From Jeongeupia sp. HS-3 (GTDB taxonomy: Bacteria; Pseudomonadota; Gammaproteobacteria; Burkholderiales; Chitinibacteraceae), in assembly GCF_015140455.1 (NCBI RefSeq), contig NZ_AP024094.1, positions 496,001 through 560,000 on the forward strand: DNA of 64,000 nt, read 5' to 3'. The notes under the pieces were generated by a model. That model ran no database searches. It was not told the DNA's origin and saw nothing but the letters and a program-made list of their open reading frames with translations. Positions 32,289 through 43,225 of this stretch are shown piece by piece. How positions within the stretch are numbered: position 1 is the stretch's first letter; the number at the start of each line of letters is the position of its first letter. The translations under genes were made by a program, and so were the position numbers.

Positions 32289-35114
32289 ATGTATCAGATT
32301 AACAAGAAGGGCGTTGCGTGCACCGCGCTGGCACTGGCCTTGAGTGCATGTGGCGGTTCCGATGGCGACAATTCGGCATCGACGCCTGCGCAGGCGACCA
32401 GCAGCCTGCTTGTTCAGCCCTCGCTCGGGCAGATTCAGGGCGCCGATGTCGTCGTCAAATCGCTTGACGGCAAGGTGCTCGGCAGCGGCAGCCTTGATGC
32501 TGGTGGCGTGCTGAAACTGTCGCTGGCCGCCAGCAGCGGCCCGTTGCTGATTGAAGTCAACGGCAAGACCGGCGCCAAGTATTTCGACGAAGGCCTCAGT
32601 GCCGAACTTGATCTGCCGGCCGGCGAAACCTTGCATGCAGTGCTGGCCAGTGCGCAGGAGCAGGCCGGCGTCACCGTGCTGACCGAAATCGCTTACCAGC
32701 GCCTGCTGGCCAGCAAGGGCGGCAAGCTGGCGGATGCGACGGCTGCGGACATCGTCAAGATCAATGAAGAAGTCCGCGCGCAATTCGCACCGGAACTCAA
32801 AAGCATCGTATCGGCGCCGAAGCTGGTGAATGCCAAGACCGGCGCTGGCGCGCTCGATGATGACGAAATCGGCCGTTATGCGCTCAAACTGGCCGCGCTG
32901 GCCAAGGCCGGGGTGCATGGGCTCGATGAGGCCAAGCCGGCCCTGGCTGCCGACGCTGCCGATGCCAAGGTGGCGCTGGGGGCGCAACGTCCGGCACTGG
33001 CGCTGGGGCGCCAACTGGCACGCGACTTCGCCGACGGCAAGTTCGATGGCAAGGAAGGCGCCAAATCGCTGGTCGACCCGCTCTACGCCGCCGACACCTT
33101 CCACGACCGTATTCAGGACAAGCTGCTGCAAGCGGCGCAGCAGTTGGGTAGCGCCAAGTTGGTCGAGCTGGTGCAAAAGGGGGGCGCAGTGCCGGCGGGT
33201 GTCGGCGTGGTCAAGGCCGAGAAGGGCACGCAGCTTGATCTGGCCATCCTGCAGACCACCGACCTGCACACCAATATCAAGAGTTACGACTACTACAAAA
33301 CACAGGAAGACATCACCCTCGGTTTCGAACGCACCGCAACGCTGATCGACAAGGCGCGGGCCGAGCTGCCGAACAATCTGCTGGTGGATAACGGCGATAC
33401 CATTCAGGGCACGTCGCTGTCGGACTATCAGGCGCAGGTGAACCCTGTGAGTTGCAACGACACGCTGGCGCAGTACAAGGTGATGAACCTGATGCGCTAC
33501 GACGCCGGCAATATCGGCAACCACGAATTCAATTACGGCCTGCCTTTCCTGGCGCAAGTGACCGGCGCGGCGATGCGCGTACCGGGTACCGAGGACCGCA
33601 AGGGCTGCATGGGGCCGCGCTTCCCGCTGGTGCTGTCGAATGCCTATGCCGCCAGCGACAAGCAGCCGTTGTTCTCGCCCTACGTGATCCTCAACCGCAC
33701 CTTCAAGACCGCCGACGGCAAGCGCATTGCGCTCAAGGTGGGCGTGATCGGCTTTGCGCCGCCGGGCATCATGAGCTGGGACAAGCGCAATCTGGATGGC
33801 AAGGTTTACGTTGAAGGCATCAAGGAGTCGGCCGAGAAGTACGTGCCGGCGATGCGCAAGGCCGGTGCCGATATCGTCGTCGCGCTGTCGCACGGCGGCA
33901 TCTCGGCGGCAACGTATTCGCCGAGCATGGAGAACGCGGTTTACCACCTTGCCAAGGTGCCGGGCATCGATGCGATCGTTTCGGGCCATTCGCACAGCTA
34001 CTTCCCGGACGGCAAGAACTTCGCCGGTATTGCCGGGGTGGACAACGTCAAGGGTCTGGTCAACGGCGTGCCGACGGTCATGGCCGGTTTCTGGGGCAAT
34101 ACCCTGGGTGTACTGAAGCTGGGCATCACCTATGACGGTGCGCAGTGGAAAGTCACGCAATCGCAAGGCGAGCTGCGTGCGATCAATAGCAAGGTCGGCA
34201 ACGACACCGTCGCGGTCGCACCGCACGCCGCCATTGGCAAGCTGGTGCAGAAGGAGCACGAGGGCACGATCCGTTACGTCTCGACGCCGGTGGGCAATAC
34301 CGAGTTCCGTATCAGCTCGTTTTTCTCGCAAGTCGGTGATACCGCGGCGATGCAGCTGATCAATGCGGCGCAGCGGGATTACGTCGAGAAGTACGTCAAG
34401 ACCAATCTGCCGCAGTACGCCAGCCTGCCGGTGTTGTCGGCAGCCGCGCCGTTCAAGTCCAACTTCCGTGCCACCGGTTACACCGATATCCCGGCGGGTG
34501 GCGTGGCGATCAAGAACGTGGCCGATCTGTATCTGTACCCGAACACGCTGCAAGCGGTGAAGATCGATGGCGCAACGATGAAGGCGTGGCTGGAGAAAGC
34601 CGCCGAACAGTTCAACCAGATCGACCCTAGCAAGACGGCTGATCAGCAACTGATCAACGGCAGCTTCCCGTCGTACAACTTCGACCAGATCGACGGCGTG
34701 CAGTACGAGATCGACGTGACCAAGCCCAAGGGCAGCCGCATCGTCAATCTGCGCTGGAAGGGCCAGCCGCTGCCGGCCGGTCAGGAGTTCATCGTGGCGA
34801 CCAACAACTATCGCGCCAGCGGTGGTGGTGGTTTCACCAGTCTCGATGGCAGTAAGACGATCTTTGATGCGCCCGATGCCAACCGCGACATCATCGTCGC
34901 CTACATCAAGGCGCAGAAGACGCTGACCCGTGCAGCGCAAGGCAGCGATGGCAACTGGCGCTTTGCCAAGGTCACGCTGGCCGGACGTGTGCTGTTCGAA
35001 TCGGCGCTGGATGCCGAGGCGGTGGCCCGTGCCGATGGCATCGCCAATGTCTTCAAAATTGAAGACAAGGCCGACAAGAGCGGCTCGATCTACAAGCTTG
35101 ATCTGAGCCTGTAA
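32289..35114 (+). CDS. CpdB-like lipoprotein 2',3'-cyclic-nucleotide phosphodiesterase/3'-nucleotidase
   Basis: A 941-residue predicted lipoprotein (lipobox LALSAC near residue 21). After an extra 290-residue N-terminal region with a beta-rich segment and long Ala/Lys-rich helices, the metallophosphatase domain begins with TTDLHTN and contains NGDTIQG, GNHEFNYG, LSHGGI and GHSHSYF metal-binding motifs. A 5'-nucleotidase C-terminal domain (from about residue 670, KNVADLYLYPNTLQ, RASGGGGF) follows. It would release phosphate from nucleotides in the periplasm or outside. ATG 32289 is favoured by ribosome-site spacing; 32283 is possible. It is inserted between queA and tgt. Confidence 0.87.
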   Translation: MYQINKKGVACTALALALSACGGSDGDNSASTPAQATSSLLVQPSLGQIQGADVVVKSLDGKVLGSGSLDAGGVLKLSLAASSGPLLIEVNGKTGAKYFDEGLSAELDLPAGETLHAVLASAQEQAGVTVLTEIAYQRLLASKGGKLADATAADIVKINEEVRAQFAPELKSIVSAPKLVNAKTGAGALDDDEIGRYALKLAALAKAGVHGLDEAKPALAADAADAKVALGAQRPALALGRQLARDFADGKFDGKEGAKSLVDPLYAADTFHDRIQDKLLQAAQQLGSAKLVELVQKGGAVPAGVGVVKAEKGTQLDLAILQTTDLHTNIKSYDYYKTQEDITLGFERTATLIDKARAELPNNLLVDNGDTIQGTSLSDYQAQVNPVSCNDTLAQYKVMNLMRYDAGNIGNHEFNYGLPFLAQVTGAAMRVPGTEDRKGCMGPRFPLVLSNAYAASDKQPLFSPYVILNRTFKTADGKRIALKVGVIGFAPPGIMSWDKRNLDGKVYVEGIKESAEKYVPAMRKAGADIVVALSHGGISAATYSPSMENAVYHLAKVPGIDAIVSGHSHSYFPDGKNFAGIAGVDNVKGLVNGVPTVMAGFWGNTLGVLKLGITYDGAQWKVTQSQGELRAINSKVGNDTVAVAPHAAIGKLVQKEHEGTIRYVSTPVGNTEFRISSFFSQVGDTAAMQLINAAQRDYVEKYVKTNLPQYASLPVLSAAAPFKSNFRATGYTDIPAGGVAIKNVADLYLYPNTLQAVKIDGATMKAWLEKAAEQFNQIDPSKTADQQLINGSFPSYNFDQIDGVQYEIDVTKPKGSRIVNLRWKGQPLPAGQEFIVATNNYRASGGGGFTSLDGSKTIFDAPDANRDIIVAYIKAQKTLTRAAQGSDGNWRFAKVTLAGRVLFESALDAEAVARADGIANVFKIEDKADKSGSIYKLDLSL

Positions 35115-35135
35115 ACGCCTTCGTAATCTCACTCA

Positions 35136-35161
35136 GCCCCGGCCCGGCGCCGGGGCGTTTT
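35136..35161 (+). terminator. Rho-independent terminator after the CpdB-like gene
   Basis: An 8-bp GC stem (35136-35143 with 35149-35156), 5-base loop, then GTTTT. It lies 22 bases after the stop and 17 before the Sel1-repeat gene. Confidence 0.75.
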
Positions 35162-35177
35162 CATTGGGGAACGATCC

Positions 35178-35957
35178 ATGTTGATGCTTTCCAGGCCGAA
35201 GCGCTGGCTGGCGTGCGCGCTGCTGGCGGCGTTTGTCGTCGGTGCCGTGCTGCTCTCGCAGAGTCACGCCCGGCATGCCGATGCCGTGGCCGTGCCCGCT
35301 AGCGCGGTGCAGCAACTGAAGCTTGATGTGCAGGCGCATCGCCCGCAGAGCGAACAACAACTGCAGCGGTTGGCGCAGGATGGCAATCCGCTGGCGGCGC
35401 GCACACTGGCCGAACTCGCCGGCGAAGCGGCAACACCGCAGGCATTGCAGCAATCTCTGAGCTGGTATCGCCAGGGCGCAGCGCACGGCGATGGCGAATC
35501 GGCTTATCAGCTGGGGATGGCGTATCTGCAGGGGCGTAGCGTGCCGGTGGATGTGGCCGGCGCTCGGCGCTGGTTCGAGCGTGCCGGTGATCTGCCCGCG
35601 GCGCAATTCAGGTTGGCGACGATGCTGTTGCGCGGGGAGGGTGGGGCGGCGAACCTGCCCGCAGGCCAGCAGCTGCTGGTGAAGGCCGCCGCGAGCGGTG
35701 ACGCCAATGCGATGTTCATGCTCGGCAATCGCTATCGTGCCGGCGAAGGCGTTGCGCACGACGATGCGCAGGCGCTGCACTGGTATCAGCTAGCCGCGAA
35801 TCAGGAGCACGCCGCGGCGCTGCAGACGCTGTCGCTGGCCTATGCGCACGGTGAACTGGGCCTGGCGGTTGATCCGCATCAAGCGCAGTTCCTGGGGGAG
35901 TACGCCGGCCACGCCGCGAAGTGCCATATGCCGCATTCGCGTGTGGCGCTGTTTTAA
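35178..35957 (+). CDS. Sel1-like repeat (TPR) protein, signal-anchored
   Basis: A 259-residue protein with an N-terminal hydrophobic segment (LACALLAAFVVGAVLL) that is either a signal peptide or anchor. The rest is Sel1-type repeats, for example GESAYQLGMAYLQGRSV and ANAMFMLGNRYRAGEGVAHD, ending in a degenerate repeat with two HAAKCHMPH residues. Sel1 proteins scaffold protein complexes; no specific partner is indicated. It stands between the CpdB-like gene and tgt. Confidence 0.82.
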   Translation: MLMLSRPKRWLACALLAAFVVGAVLLSQSHARHADAVAVPASAVQQLKLDVQAHRPQSEQQLQRLAQDGNPLAARTLAELAGEAATPQALQQSLSWYRQGAAHGDGESAYQLGMAYLQGRSVPVDVAGARRWFERAGDLPAAQFRLATMLLRGEGGAANLPAGQQLLVKAAASGDANAMFMLGNRYRAGEGVAHDDAQALHWYQLAANQEHAAALQTLSLAYAHGELGLAVDPHQAQFLGEYAGHAAKCHMPHSRVALF

Positions 35958-36123
35958 AGCGGGCCCGGATGTTTTGCGGACGCGATTCCGTCGATTGTGT
36001 CTATCCGGCGGTAATAGCCGGGTGGTCATCCTGCCGCAGGGCGTGGTAATTTCGCGCTCTTGCCGGGGCTGCGATGTGCGGCCCCTTTGGTTTTTTGCGC
36101 CGGACTGTTTTCCGGCGGCATAA

Positions 36124-37263
<1,140 letters not shown>

Positions 37264-37284
37264 GCCGCGGCTGGTCGACGATCA

Positions 37285-37319
37285 AACCCGGCCCGGCCTG
37301 ATGCCGCGCCGGGTTTTTT
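37285..37319 (+). terminator. Rho-independent terminator after tgt
   Basis: An 8-bp stem (37285-37292 with 37308-37315) with a 15-base loop is followed by a T6 run. It separates tgt from yajC, so the sec genes need their own promoter. Confidence 0.8.
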
Positions 37320-37735
37320 CTTGTCCGGTTGAGGGCTTTTCGCCGCCCGCTGCCGGAATTTGACTGGCCCCAAGCTTGGCTTGGCTCCGGCTGAGCGGTA
37401 TCGGTCGCACCCGCTGCGCATGACGGTGGCCGCTTGTCCCTCTCCTGAGCCCGGTTGTGCTTGCTTCTCGTATCCGGATGCAACTTTTCGGGGCGGCACT
37501 TGCCTTCTCCTTGCACCCGGCGACATGGGTTTGTTGCTCAAGCCCGGCCGTCGATCGCCGGTGCCGTGCCGGTTATCCGGAAAGCAAGGCTGCATGCTGG
37601 GGTTTCCGTCTATTGCCTTGCGGTGATTCCACCGCATGCACTGTGCATTGCGTGAAGGATGCCGGTAGATTTCAGACAGGGGGCGGGCTAGAATGGCCAG
37701 CTTCGTTTTTTTGACACTTTATAAAGGCCCGACCG
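37320..37735 (+). other. Long intergenic region before yajC
   Basis: About 416 bases without a convincing gene: short open frames here lack ribosome sites and normal composition. A -10-like TAGAAT at 37691-37696 lies about 40 bases before the yajC ATG and is the best promoter guess, though the -35 is weak. No repeat or structured RNA was recognised. Confidence 0.5.
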
Positions 37736-38059
37736 ATGTTTATCGCTCCCGCTTACGCTGCTGACGCTGCCTCGTCTGCCGCTGGCTTCATGCAGTTCCT
37801 GCCGATGGTCGTGATTTTTGTGCTCTTCTACTTCCTGCTGATCCGTCCGCAGCAGAAGCGCGCCAAGGAACAGCGAGCCATGCTCGACGCGCTGCAAAAG
37901 GGCGACGAGGTCGTGACCTCCGGTGGCACCCTGGGGCGCATCGTCAAGGTCAGCGAGCAGTACATCACGCTGGAACTGGCTGACAACGTCGAGATCCTGG
38001 TGCAGCGCGCTTCGGTGTCGCAGCGTCTGGAAAAAGGCACCATCAAAAACAACAAGTAA
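37736..38059 (+). CDS. yajC: Preprotein translocase subunit YajC
   Basis: A 107-residue inner-membrane protein with one transmembrane helix (MQFLPMVVIFVLFYFLLIRPQ) followed by the conserved RPQQKRAKEQ and GDEVVTSGGTLGRI cytoplasmic region. It associates with SecDF in the Sec holotranslocon. It is 82 bases upstream of secD in the same direction. Confidence 0.97.
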   Translation: MFIAPAYAADAASSAAGFMQFLPMVVIFVLFYFLLIRPQQKRAKEQRAMLDALQKGDEVVTSGGTLGRIVKVSEQYITLELADNVEILVQRASVSQRLEKGTIKNNK

Positions 38060-38141
38060 TCACGTTGGGGCGGCCACGGCTGCCCCTTTGTGCTTTCTGG
38101 CTTGCAGTTTGCAAGCCGCACTCAAGGTTTAAGGGCATGCA

Positions 38142-40001
38142 ATGAACCGCTACCCGTTGTGGAAATTCATCCTGATCGCCGTGGCTCTGGTCGCGGCCTT
38201 CCTCTATACCTTGCCGAACTTCTTCGGTGAGAGCCCTGCCGTGCAGATTTCCAGCGCGCGCACCATGGTCAAGGTCGATCAGTCGACGAAGACCCGGGCT
38301 ATCGCCGCAGTGACGCAAGCCGGCCTGAGTCCGGAAGACGTGCTGTTCGACGGCGCGTCGGTGAAACTGCGCTTCAAGGATATCGATACCCAGCTCAAGG
38401 CCAAGGATGCCTTGCAGTCGGCGCTGGGCGACGATTATGTCGTGGCGCTGAACCTGCTGCCGCAAACCCCGTCGTGGTTGCAGTCCATCGGCGCCAAGCC
38501 GATGTTCCTCGGCCTCGATCTGCGTGGCGGCGTGCACTTCCTGCTTGAAGTCGACATGAAGGCCGCGGTCGACAAGGCGCTGGAAAAGACCGCTGGTGAC
38601 GTTCGTCGCGAGCTCAAGGACAAGAAGATTCGTTATGGCAGCGTGACCCGCGGCCGTGACACGGTCGAAGTACAACTGCGCGATGCCGAGACCGTCGACG
38701 CCACCGCGCCGCTGATCCGCAAGTTGCTGCCGACGCTGGACGTGAGCGTGGTCAAGGATGGCAGCAGCAACAAGGTCGTCGTGACCTATCCGCAAGCCGC
38801 GCTGCTGAAACTGTCCGAGGACGCGGTCAAGCAGAACATCACCACCTTGCACAACCGGGTGAACGAACTGGGCGTGGCCGAGCCGATCATTCAGCAGCAA
38901 GGTCCGGGCCGCATCGTGGTGCAATTGCCGGGGGTGCAGGATACCGCCAAGGCCAAGGATATTCTCGGCCGTACCGCAACGCTGGAAGTGCGTCTGGTTG
39001 ACGACGATCCGGCCAATCTGCAAGCGGCGATCGCCGGTAATGTGCCTGCCGGCACCGAGCTGATGACCGAGCGTCGCGGCAACGGCCAGAATGCACCGAT
39101 CCTGGTGAAGAAAGAGGTCGAGCTGACCGGCGACAACATCAACGATGCGCAAGCCGGTTTTGACGAGCAGAACGAAGCCTCGGTCAACCTCAACCTTGAC
39201 TCGACCGGCGCGCGGATCTTCAAGGATCTGAGTCGCGACAACATCGGCAAGCGCATTGCGATGATCCTGGTCGAGAAAGGCAAGGGCGAAGTCGTCACCG
39301 CTCCGGTGGTTCGCGCCGAAATCGGTGGTGGTCGCGTGCAGATTTCCGGCTCGATGGGCGTTGCCGAAGCCAACGACACCGCGCTGCTGTTGCGTGCGGG
39401 TTCACTGGCTGCGCCGATGAACATCGTCGAGGAGCGCACCATCGGTCCTAGCCTGGGCAAGGACAACATCAAGAAGGGCTTCGATTCGACGCTGTACGGC
39501 TTTGCCGCGATCGCGATCTTCATGATTTTCTATTACCGCGTGTTCGGCGTGGTGTCGGCGGTATCGCTGGCTGGCAACCTGTTGTTGCTGGTGGCGCTGT
39601 TGTCGGCGGTCGGCATCACGCTGACGTTGCCGGGGATTGCGGCGATCGCGCTGACGCTGGGTATGGCGATTGACTCGAACGTGCTGATCAATGAGCGGAT
39701 TCGCGAAGAGCTGCGCAACGGCATGACGCCGCAGGCAGCCATTTCGAACGGCTACAGCCATGCGTGGGCGACGATTCTGGACTCGAACGTCACCACCCTG
39801 ATTGCCGGTGTCGCGCTGTTGATCTTCGGTTCGGGCGCGGTGCGCGGCTTTGCCGTGGTGCACTGCCTTGGCATTCTCACTTCGATGTTCAGTGCGGTCG
39901 TAGTATCGCGCGGCATCATCAATCTGATTTACGGCTACCGCCGCCGCGTAACCGGTCTGTCGATCGGTCAGGTGTGGGTGCCGGATCAGAAGCAAGCATA
40001 A
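38142..40001 (+). CDS. secD: Protein translocase subunit SecD
   Basis: A 619-residue RND-superfamily protein that uses proton motive force to pull exported proteins across the membrane. It has an N-terminal helix, a large periplasmic region with the LGLDLRGGVHFLLEVD motif, and six transmembrane segments at the C terminus, including GMAIDSNVLINERIREE with the proton-path Asp. It is followed 12 bases later by secF. Confidence 0.98.
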   Translation: MNRYPLWKFILIAVALVAAFLYTLPNFFGESPAVQISSARTMVKVDQSTKTRAIAAVTQAGLSPEDVLFDGASVKLRFKDIDTQLKAKDALQSALGDDYVVALNLLPQTPSWLQSIGAKPMFLGLDLRGGVHFLLEVDMKAAVDKALEKTAGDVRRELKDKKIRYGSVTRGRDTVEVQLRDAETVDATAPLIRKLLPTLDVSVVKDGSSNKVVVTYPQAALLKLSEDAVKQNITTLHNRVNELGVAEPIIQQQGPGRIVVQLPGVQDTAKAKDILGRTATLEVRLVDDDPANLQAAIAGNVPAGTELMTERRGNGQNAPILVKKEVELTGDNINDAQAGFDEQNEASVNLNLDSTGARIFKDLSRDNIGKRIAMILVEKGKGEVVTAPVVRAEIGGGRVQISGSMGVAEANDTALLLRAGSLAAPMNIVEERTIGPSLGKDNIKKGFDSTLYGFAAIAIFMIFYYRVFGVVSAVSLAGNLLLLVALLSAVGITLTLPGIAAIALTLGMAIDSNVLINERIREELRNGMTPQAAISNGYSHAWATILDSNVTTLIAGVALLIFGSGAVRGFAVVHCLGILTSMFSAVVVSRGIINLIYGYRRRVTGLSIGQVWVPDQKQA

Positions 40002-40013
40002 GGGCCGCACAAG

Positions 40014-40949
40014 ATGGAATTCTTCCGTATCAAACGCGACATTCCGTTCATGAGCTACGGCAAGCTCACGACGGCGATCTCGCTCGCGACCTTTATCCTC
40101 GCGGTGGTGTTTCTGGTGATCAAGGGGCTGAACTTCGGCGTCGAATTCACCGGTGGTACCGTGATGGAGCTGCGCTATCAGCAAGGCGCCGATCTGAACC
40201 AGATCCGTACCCAGGTCGAACACCTGAAGTACGGCGAGGCCCAGGTGCAGACCTTGGGCACGACCCGCGACGTGATGGTTCGGCTGCCCAACATCAAGGA
40301 CAAGACCAGCGCCCAGCTCTCGAACGAGGTGATGGGCGCGCTCAAGGCCGATCGTCCCGATGTCGAGTTGCGCAAGGCCGAGTTCATCGGTCCTTCGGTG
40401 GGTGAAGAGCTGGTCACGCATGGCCTGATCGCGATCATCCTGGTCTGCCTGGGCATCATTGCCTATCTGGCCATCCGCTTTGAGTGGCGTTTCGCGGTGT
40501 CGGCGGTGATCGCCAACATGCACGACGTGGTGATCATTCTTGGCTGCTTCGCGCTGTTCCAGTGGGAGTTCAACCTGACGGTGCTCGCCGGTGTGCTGGC
40601 GGTGCTCGGCTATTCGGTCAATGAGTCGGTCGTCGTGTTCGACCGGATTCGCGAGAACTTCCGCTCGCCGAAAATGCGCGGCAAGACCGTGCCGCAAGTG
40701 ATCGACAACGCGATTACCGCGACGATGAGCCGGACCATCATCACCCACGGCTCGACCGAGGCGATGGTGCTGTCGATGCTGGTGTTCGGCGGTGCGGCGC
40801 TGCATGGTTTCGCGATGGCGCTGACGATCGGCATTCTGTTCGGTATTTATTCGTCGGTGCTGGTGGCGTCGCCGCTGTTGCTGATGTTTGGTGTCACCCG
40901 CGAAAACATGCTCAAGCCGGTGAAGCTCAAGGAAGAAGCGGTGGTTTGA
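40014..40949 (+). CDS. secF: Protein translocase subunit SecF
   Basis: A 311-residue partner of SecD with six transmembrane segments. The FGVEFTGGTVMELRY motif follows the first helix, and VLGYSVNESVVVFDRIREN and the later TMSRTIITHGSTEAMV carry the conserved polar residues of the family. Spacing to secD is 12 bases. A palindrome-based terminator follows. Confidence 0.98.
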   Translation: MEFFRIKRDIPFMSYGKLTTAISLATFILAVVFLVIKGLNFGVEFTGGTVMELRYQQGADLNQIRTQVEHLKYGEAQVQTLGTTRDVMVRLPNIKDKTSAQLSNEVMGALKADRPDVELRKAEFIGPSVGEELVTHGLIAIILVCLGIIAYLAIRFEWRFAVSAVIANMHDVVIILGCFALFQWEFNLTVLAGVLAVLGYSVNESVVVFDRIRENFRSPKMRGKTVPQVIDNAITATMSRTIITHGSTEAMVLSMLVFGGAALHGFAMALTIGILFGIYSSVLVASPLLLMFGVTRENMLKPVKLKEEAVV

Positions 40950-40983
40950 CCGCGTCAGCGGTGTTTATGTTGAACCAACTCAT

Positions 40984-41010
40984 CGCCGGCGAGTCCATCG
41001 CCGGCGTTTT
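40984..41010 (+). terminator. Terminator after secF made of two copies of a palindromic octamer
   Basis: CGCCGGCG occurs at 40984-40991 and 40999-41006; as each copy is self-complementary they pair with each other across a 7-base loop, followed by TTTT. It lies 35 bases past secF and before dedA. Confidence 0.65.
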
Positions 41011-41027
41011 CTCGTTTAAGGACTGTG

Positions 41028-41669
41028 ATGGAATTCAATCCGATCGACGTCTTCCTACATCTGGACGTCTACCTTGCCCAGCTGGTGAACCTGTACGGTC
41101 CTTGGGTCTACGCGATTCTGTTCGCGGTGATCTTCTGCGAAACCGGCCTCGTGATTACACCGTTTCTGCCCGGTGATTCGCTGTTGTTCATCGCCGGGAT
41201 GATCGCCGGCGGTGGTCATATGGACGTGCACGTGCTGATCGTGACGCTGTTCATTGCCGCGGTGCTTGGCGATGCGGTCAACTACCTGATCGGCCGTTAC
41301 TTCGGCCACAAGCTGTTCGCCAATCCCGATTCCAAGATCTTCCGCCGCGATCATCTGGAGAAAACCCACGCTTTCTACGAACGCCACGGTGGCAAGACCA
41401 TCATCCTCGCGCGCTTCGTCCCTATCGTGCGTACCTTTGCACCCTTCGTCGCCGGCATGGCCGAGATGACCTACAAGCGCTTCGTGCTGTTCAACGTTGT
41501 CGGCGCGGCGATCTGGGTCGTCTCGCTGCTGTACGCCGGCTACTTCTTCGGCGGCATCACCTTTATCAAGAAGAACATCGGCCTGATCGCCATCGGCATC
41601 GTGCTGCTGTCGGTGCTGCCGATCATGTTCGAGGCGCTGCGCCACAAACTGAGCAAAAAGCCGGCATGA
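41028..41669 (+). CDS. DedA family inner-membrane protein
   Basis: A 213-residue SNARE-associated/DedA protein. It has the family features [19 protein letters not shown] and [22 protein letters not shown] (acidic and basic membrane-embedded residues) and about four to five hydrophobic segments. Bacterial relatives act in lipid carrier flipping and envelope integrity. ATG 41028 is used, with AAGGA upstream; a GTG three bases earlier is equivalent. Its stop overlaps the bioC start by four bases. Confidence 0.92.
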   Translation: MEFNPIDVFLHLDVYLAQLVNLYGPWVYAILFAVIFCETGLVITPFLPGDSLLFIAGMIAGGGHMDVHVLIVTLFIAAVLGDAVNYLIGRYFGHKLFANPDSKIFRRDHLEKTHAFYERHGGKTIILARFVPIVRTFAPFVAGMAEMTYKRFVLFNVVGAAIWVVSLLYAGYFFGGITFIKKNIGLIAIGIVLLSVLPIMFEALRHKLSKKPA

Positions 41670-42562
41670 GCGAGGCGTTTTATACCGACAAGGCGGCGAT
41701 TCGCGCCAGTTTCGACGCCGCCGCACAGAGCTACGATGCCGCCGCGGTCTTGCAGCGGGAAGTCGCCGACCGGATGGCCGAGCGGCTCGATCTGGTGCGA
41801 ATCAAGCCAGAGCGCATGCTCGATGCCGGTTGCGGCACCGGCTACATGGGCAAGGCGCTGCTGGCGCGCTATCCGGAGGCGCAGCTGCTGGAGCTGGATC
41901 TGGCGCCGGCGATGCTGCATATCGCCCGCGACCGGCACGCCGCCGGTGGGCTGAAGAAGCTGTTGGCGCGCTTCGATCGCAACCGGCCCGCACAGCTGTG
42001 CGGCGATATCGAAGCCTTGCCGCTGGCCGATGCCTCGGTCGATCTGATCTGGTCGAATCTGGCGATCCAGTGGTGCAATACCCCGGATGCGGCCTTCGCC
42101 GAATTCCTGCGCGTGCTCAAGCCCGGCGGCCTGCTGATGTTTTCGACGCTCGGGCCGGATACGCTCAAGGAGCTGCGCGCCGCGTTCGATGGCGTCGACG
42201 GCTACAACCACGTCAACCACTTCATCGACATGCACGACCTTGGCGATGCGCTGTCGCACAACGGCTTCTCGACCCCGGTGATGGATATGGAGTACCTGAC
42301 CATGACCTATCCGGACGTCAGGGCGGTGATGCAGGATCTCAAGGGCATCGGTGCGCACAACGTCACCGAGGGGCGCCGGCGCGGCATGATGGGCAAGACG
42401 GCGTGGCAGCGGATAGGCGCGCAGTACGAACGCTTTCGCCACGATGGCGTGCTGCCGTGCAGCTACGAGGTGATCTACGGTCACGCCTGGAAGCCCGAAC
42501 ACAGCCCCAAGGCTCGCGCCGACGGTGCGCAGGTGATCGAGTTTCGCGCTCGGCGTGGCTGA
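41666..42562 (+). CDS. bioC: Malonyl-[ACP] O-methyltransferase BioC
   Basis: A 298-residue SAM-dependent methyltransferase that primes biotin synthesis by methylating malonyl-ACP. The N terminus ([20 protein letters not shown]) and SAM motif [12 protein letters not shown], plus the [11 protein letters not shown] motif, are those of BioC. It overlaps dedA (ATGA) and is not linked to other bio genes here. Confidence 0.93.
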   Translation: MSEAFYTDKAAIRASFDAAAQSYDAAAVLQREVADRMAERLDLVRIKPERMLDAGCGTGYMGKALLARYPEAQLLELDLAPAMLHIARDRHAAGGLKKLLARFDRNRPAQLCGDIEALPLADASVDLIWSNLAIQWCNTPDAAFAEFLRVLKPGGLLMFSTLGPDTLKELRAAFDGVDGYNHVNHFIDMHDLGDALSHNGFSTPVMDMEYLTMTYPDVRAVMQDLKGIGAHNVTEGRRRGMMGKTAWQRIGAQYERFRHDGVLPCSYEVIYGHAWKPEHSPKARADGAQVIEFRARRG

Positions 42563-42609
42563 TGCGGTGGGCGTAGACTGACCGTATCAGCAACTGCGCC
42601 CGAACCACG

Positions 42610-43197
42610 ATGAACTATCTCGCTCACGCCTTGCTGGCCGGCCCAGCACCCGCCGACCGTGCCGGTGGCGTGGCCGGCGATTTCGTCAAAGGCCTGCTAC
42701 CGGGCCTCTTGCCGGCCGATCTGGCCGCCGGCGTGGCCCTGCACCGCGAGATCGACGCCTACGCCGACCTACACCCGGCTTTTGCCGCCAGCCGCGCGCG
42801 CGTGAGCACACTGCGTCGCCGTTACGGCGGGATCATGGTCGATCTCTTTTACGATCATCTCTTGGCGCGGCATTGGGAGGCATTTTCTCCCGATGAATCG
42901 CTGCAGCGCTTTACCGCCCGGCTATACGCCGAACTGGCGGTGCAAGCGGCGCTACCGGCCGGCTTTGTTTCGGTGTTGCCGAAAATGGCTGCAACCGACT
43001 GGCTGGCGTCGTATCACGAGATCGACAACGTCGCGCTGGCGTTGGACCGGATGGCGATGTATCGCATCCGCCGCGACAACCCGCTGGCCGGCGCCGCCGA
43101 CGAGCTGCGCGCCCATTACGCTGGTTTCGAGGCCGATTTTCTCGCCTTCATGCCCGATGCGCTGGACTATGCCCGGATGATCAGAGCCGAACGCTGA
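42610..43197 (+). CDS. acpH: Acyl-carrier-protein phosphodiesterase
   Basis: A 195-residue HD-like hydrolase of the AcpH/DUF479 family that removes 4'-phosphopantetheine from ACP. It has MNYLAHALLAG, GGVAGDFVKG, HREIDAYADLHPAF and MVDLFYDHLLARHW, holding the conserved His/Asp metal ligands. Length and start are typical. The stop codon lies inside a terminator stem. Confidence 0.92.
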   Translation: MNYLAHALLAGPAPADRAGGVAGDFVKGLLPGLLPADLAAGVALHREIDAYADLHPAFAASRARVSTLRRRYGGIMVDLFYDHLLARHWEAFSPDESLQRFTARLYAELAVQAALPAGFVSVLPKMAATDWLASYHEIDNVALALDRMAMYRIRRDNPLAGAADELRAHYAGFEADFLAFMPDALDYARMIRAER

Positions 43198-43218
43198 GCG
43201 GTATCGATCAGCGTTCGG
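43187..43218. terminator. Hairpin between convergent acpH and DUF1615 genes
   Basis: A perfect 11-bp stem (43187-43197 with 43208-43218) includes the acpH stop. It lies between convergent genes and may serve both strands, although T runs are short. Confidence 0.6.
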
Positions 43219-43225
43219 ACTTGCT

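Noticed and set aside
32205-35132. A 975-codon open frame on the strand opposite the CpdB-like gene
   Set aside because: It mirrors the real gene in this GC-rich DNA; its translation is Arg/Gln/His-rich with no recognisable domain, while the plus strand has clear metallophosphatase motifs.
37320-37735. Small genes in the region before yajC
   Set aside because: Several short frames exist, but none has a ribosome site, conserved motif or typical codon use.
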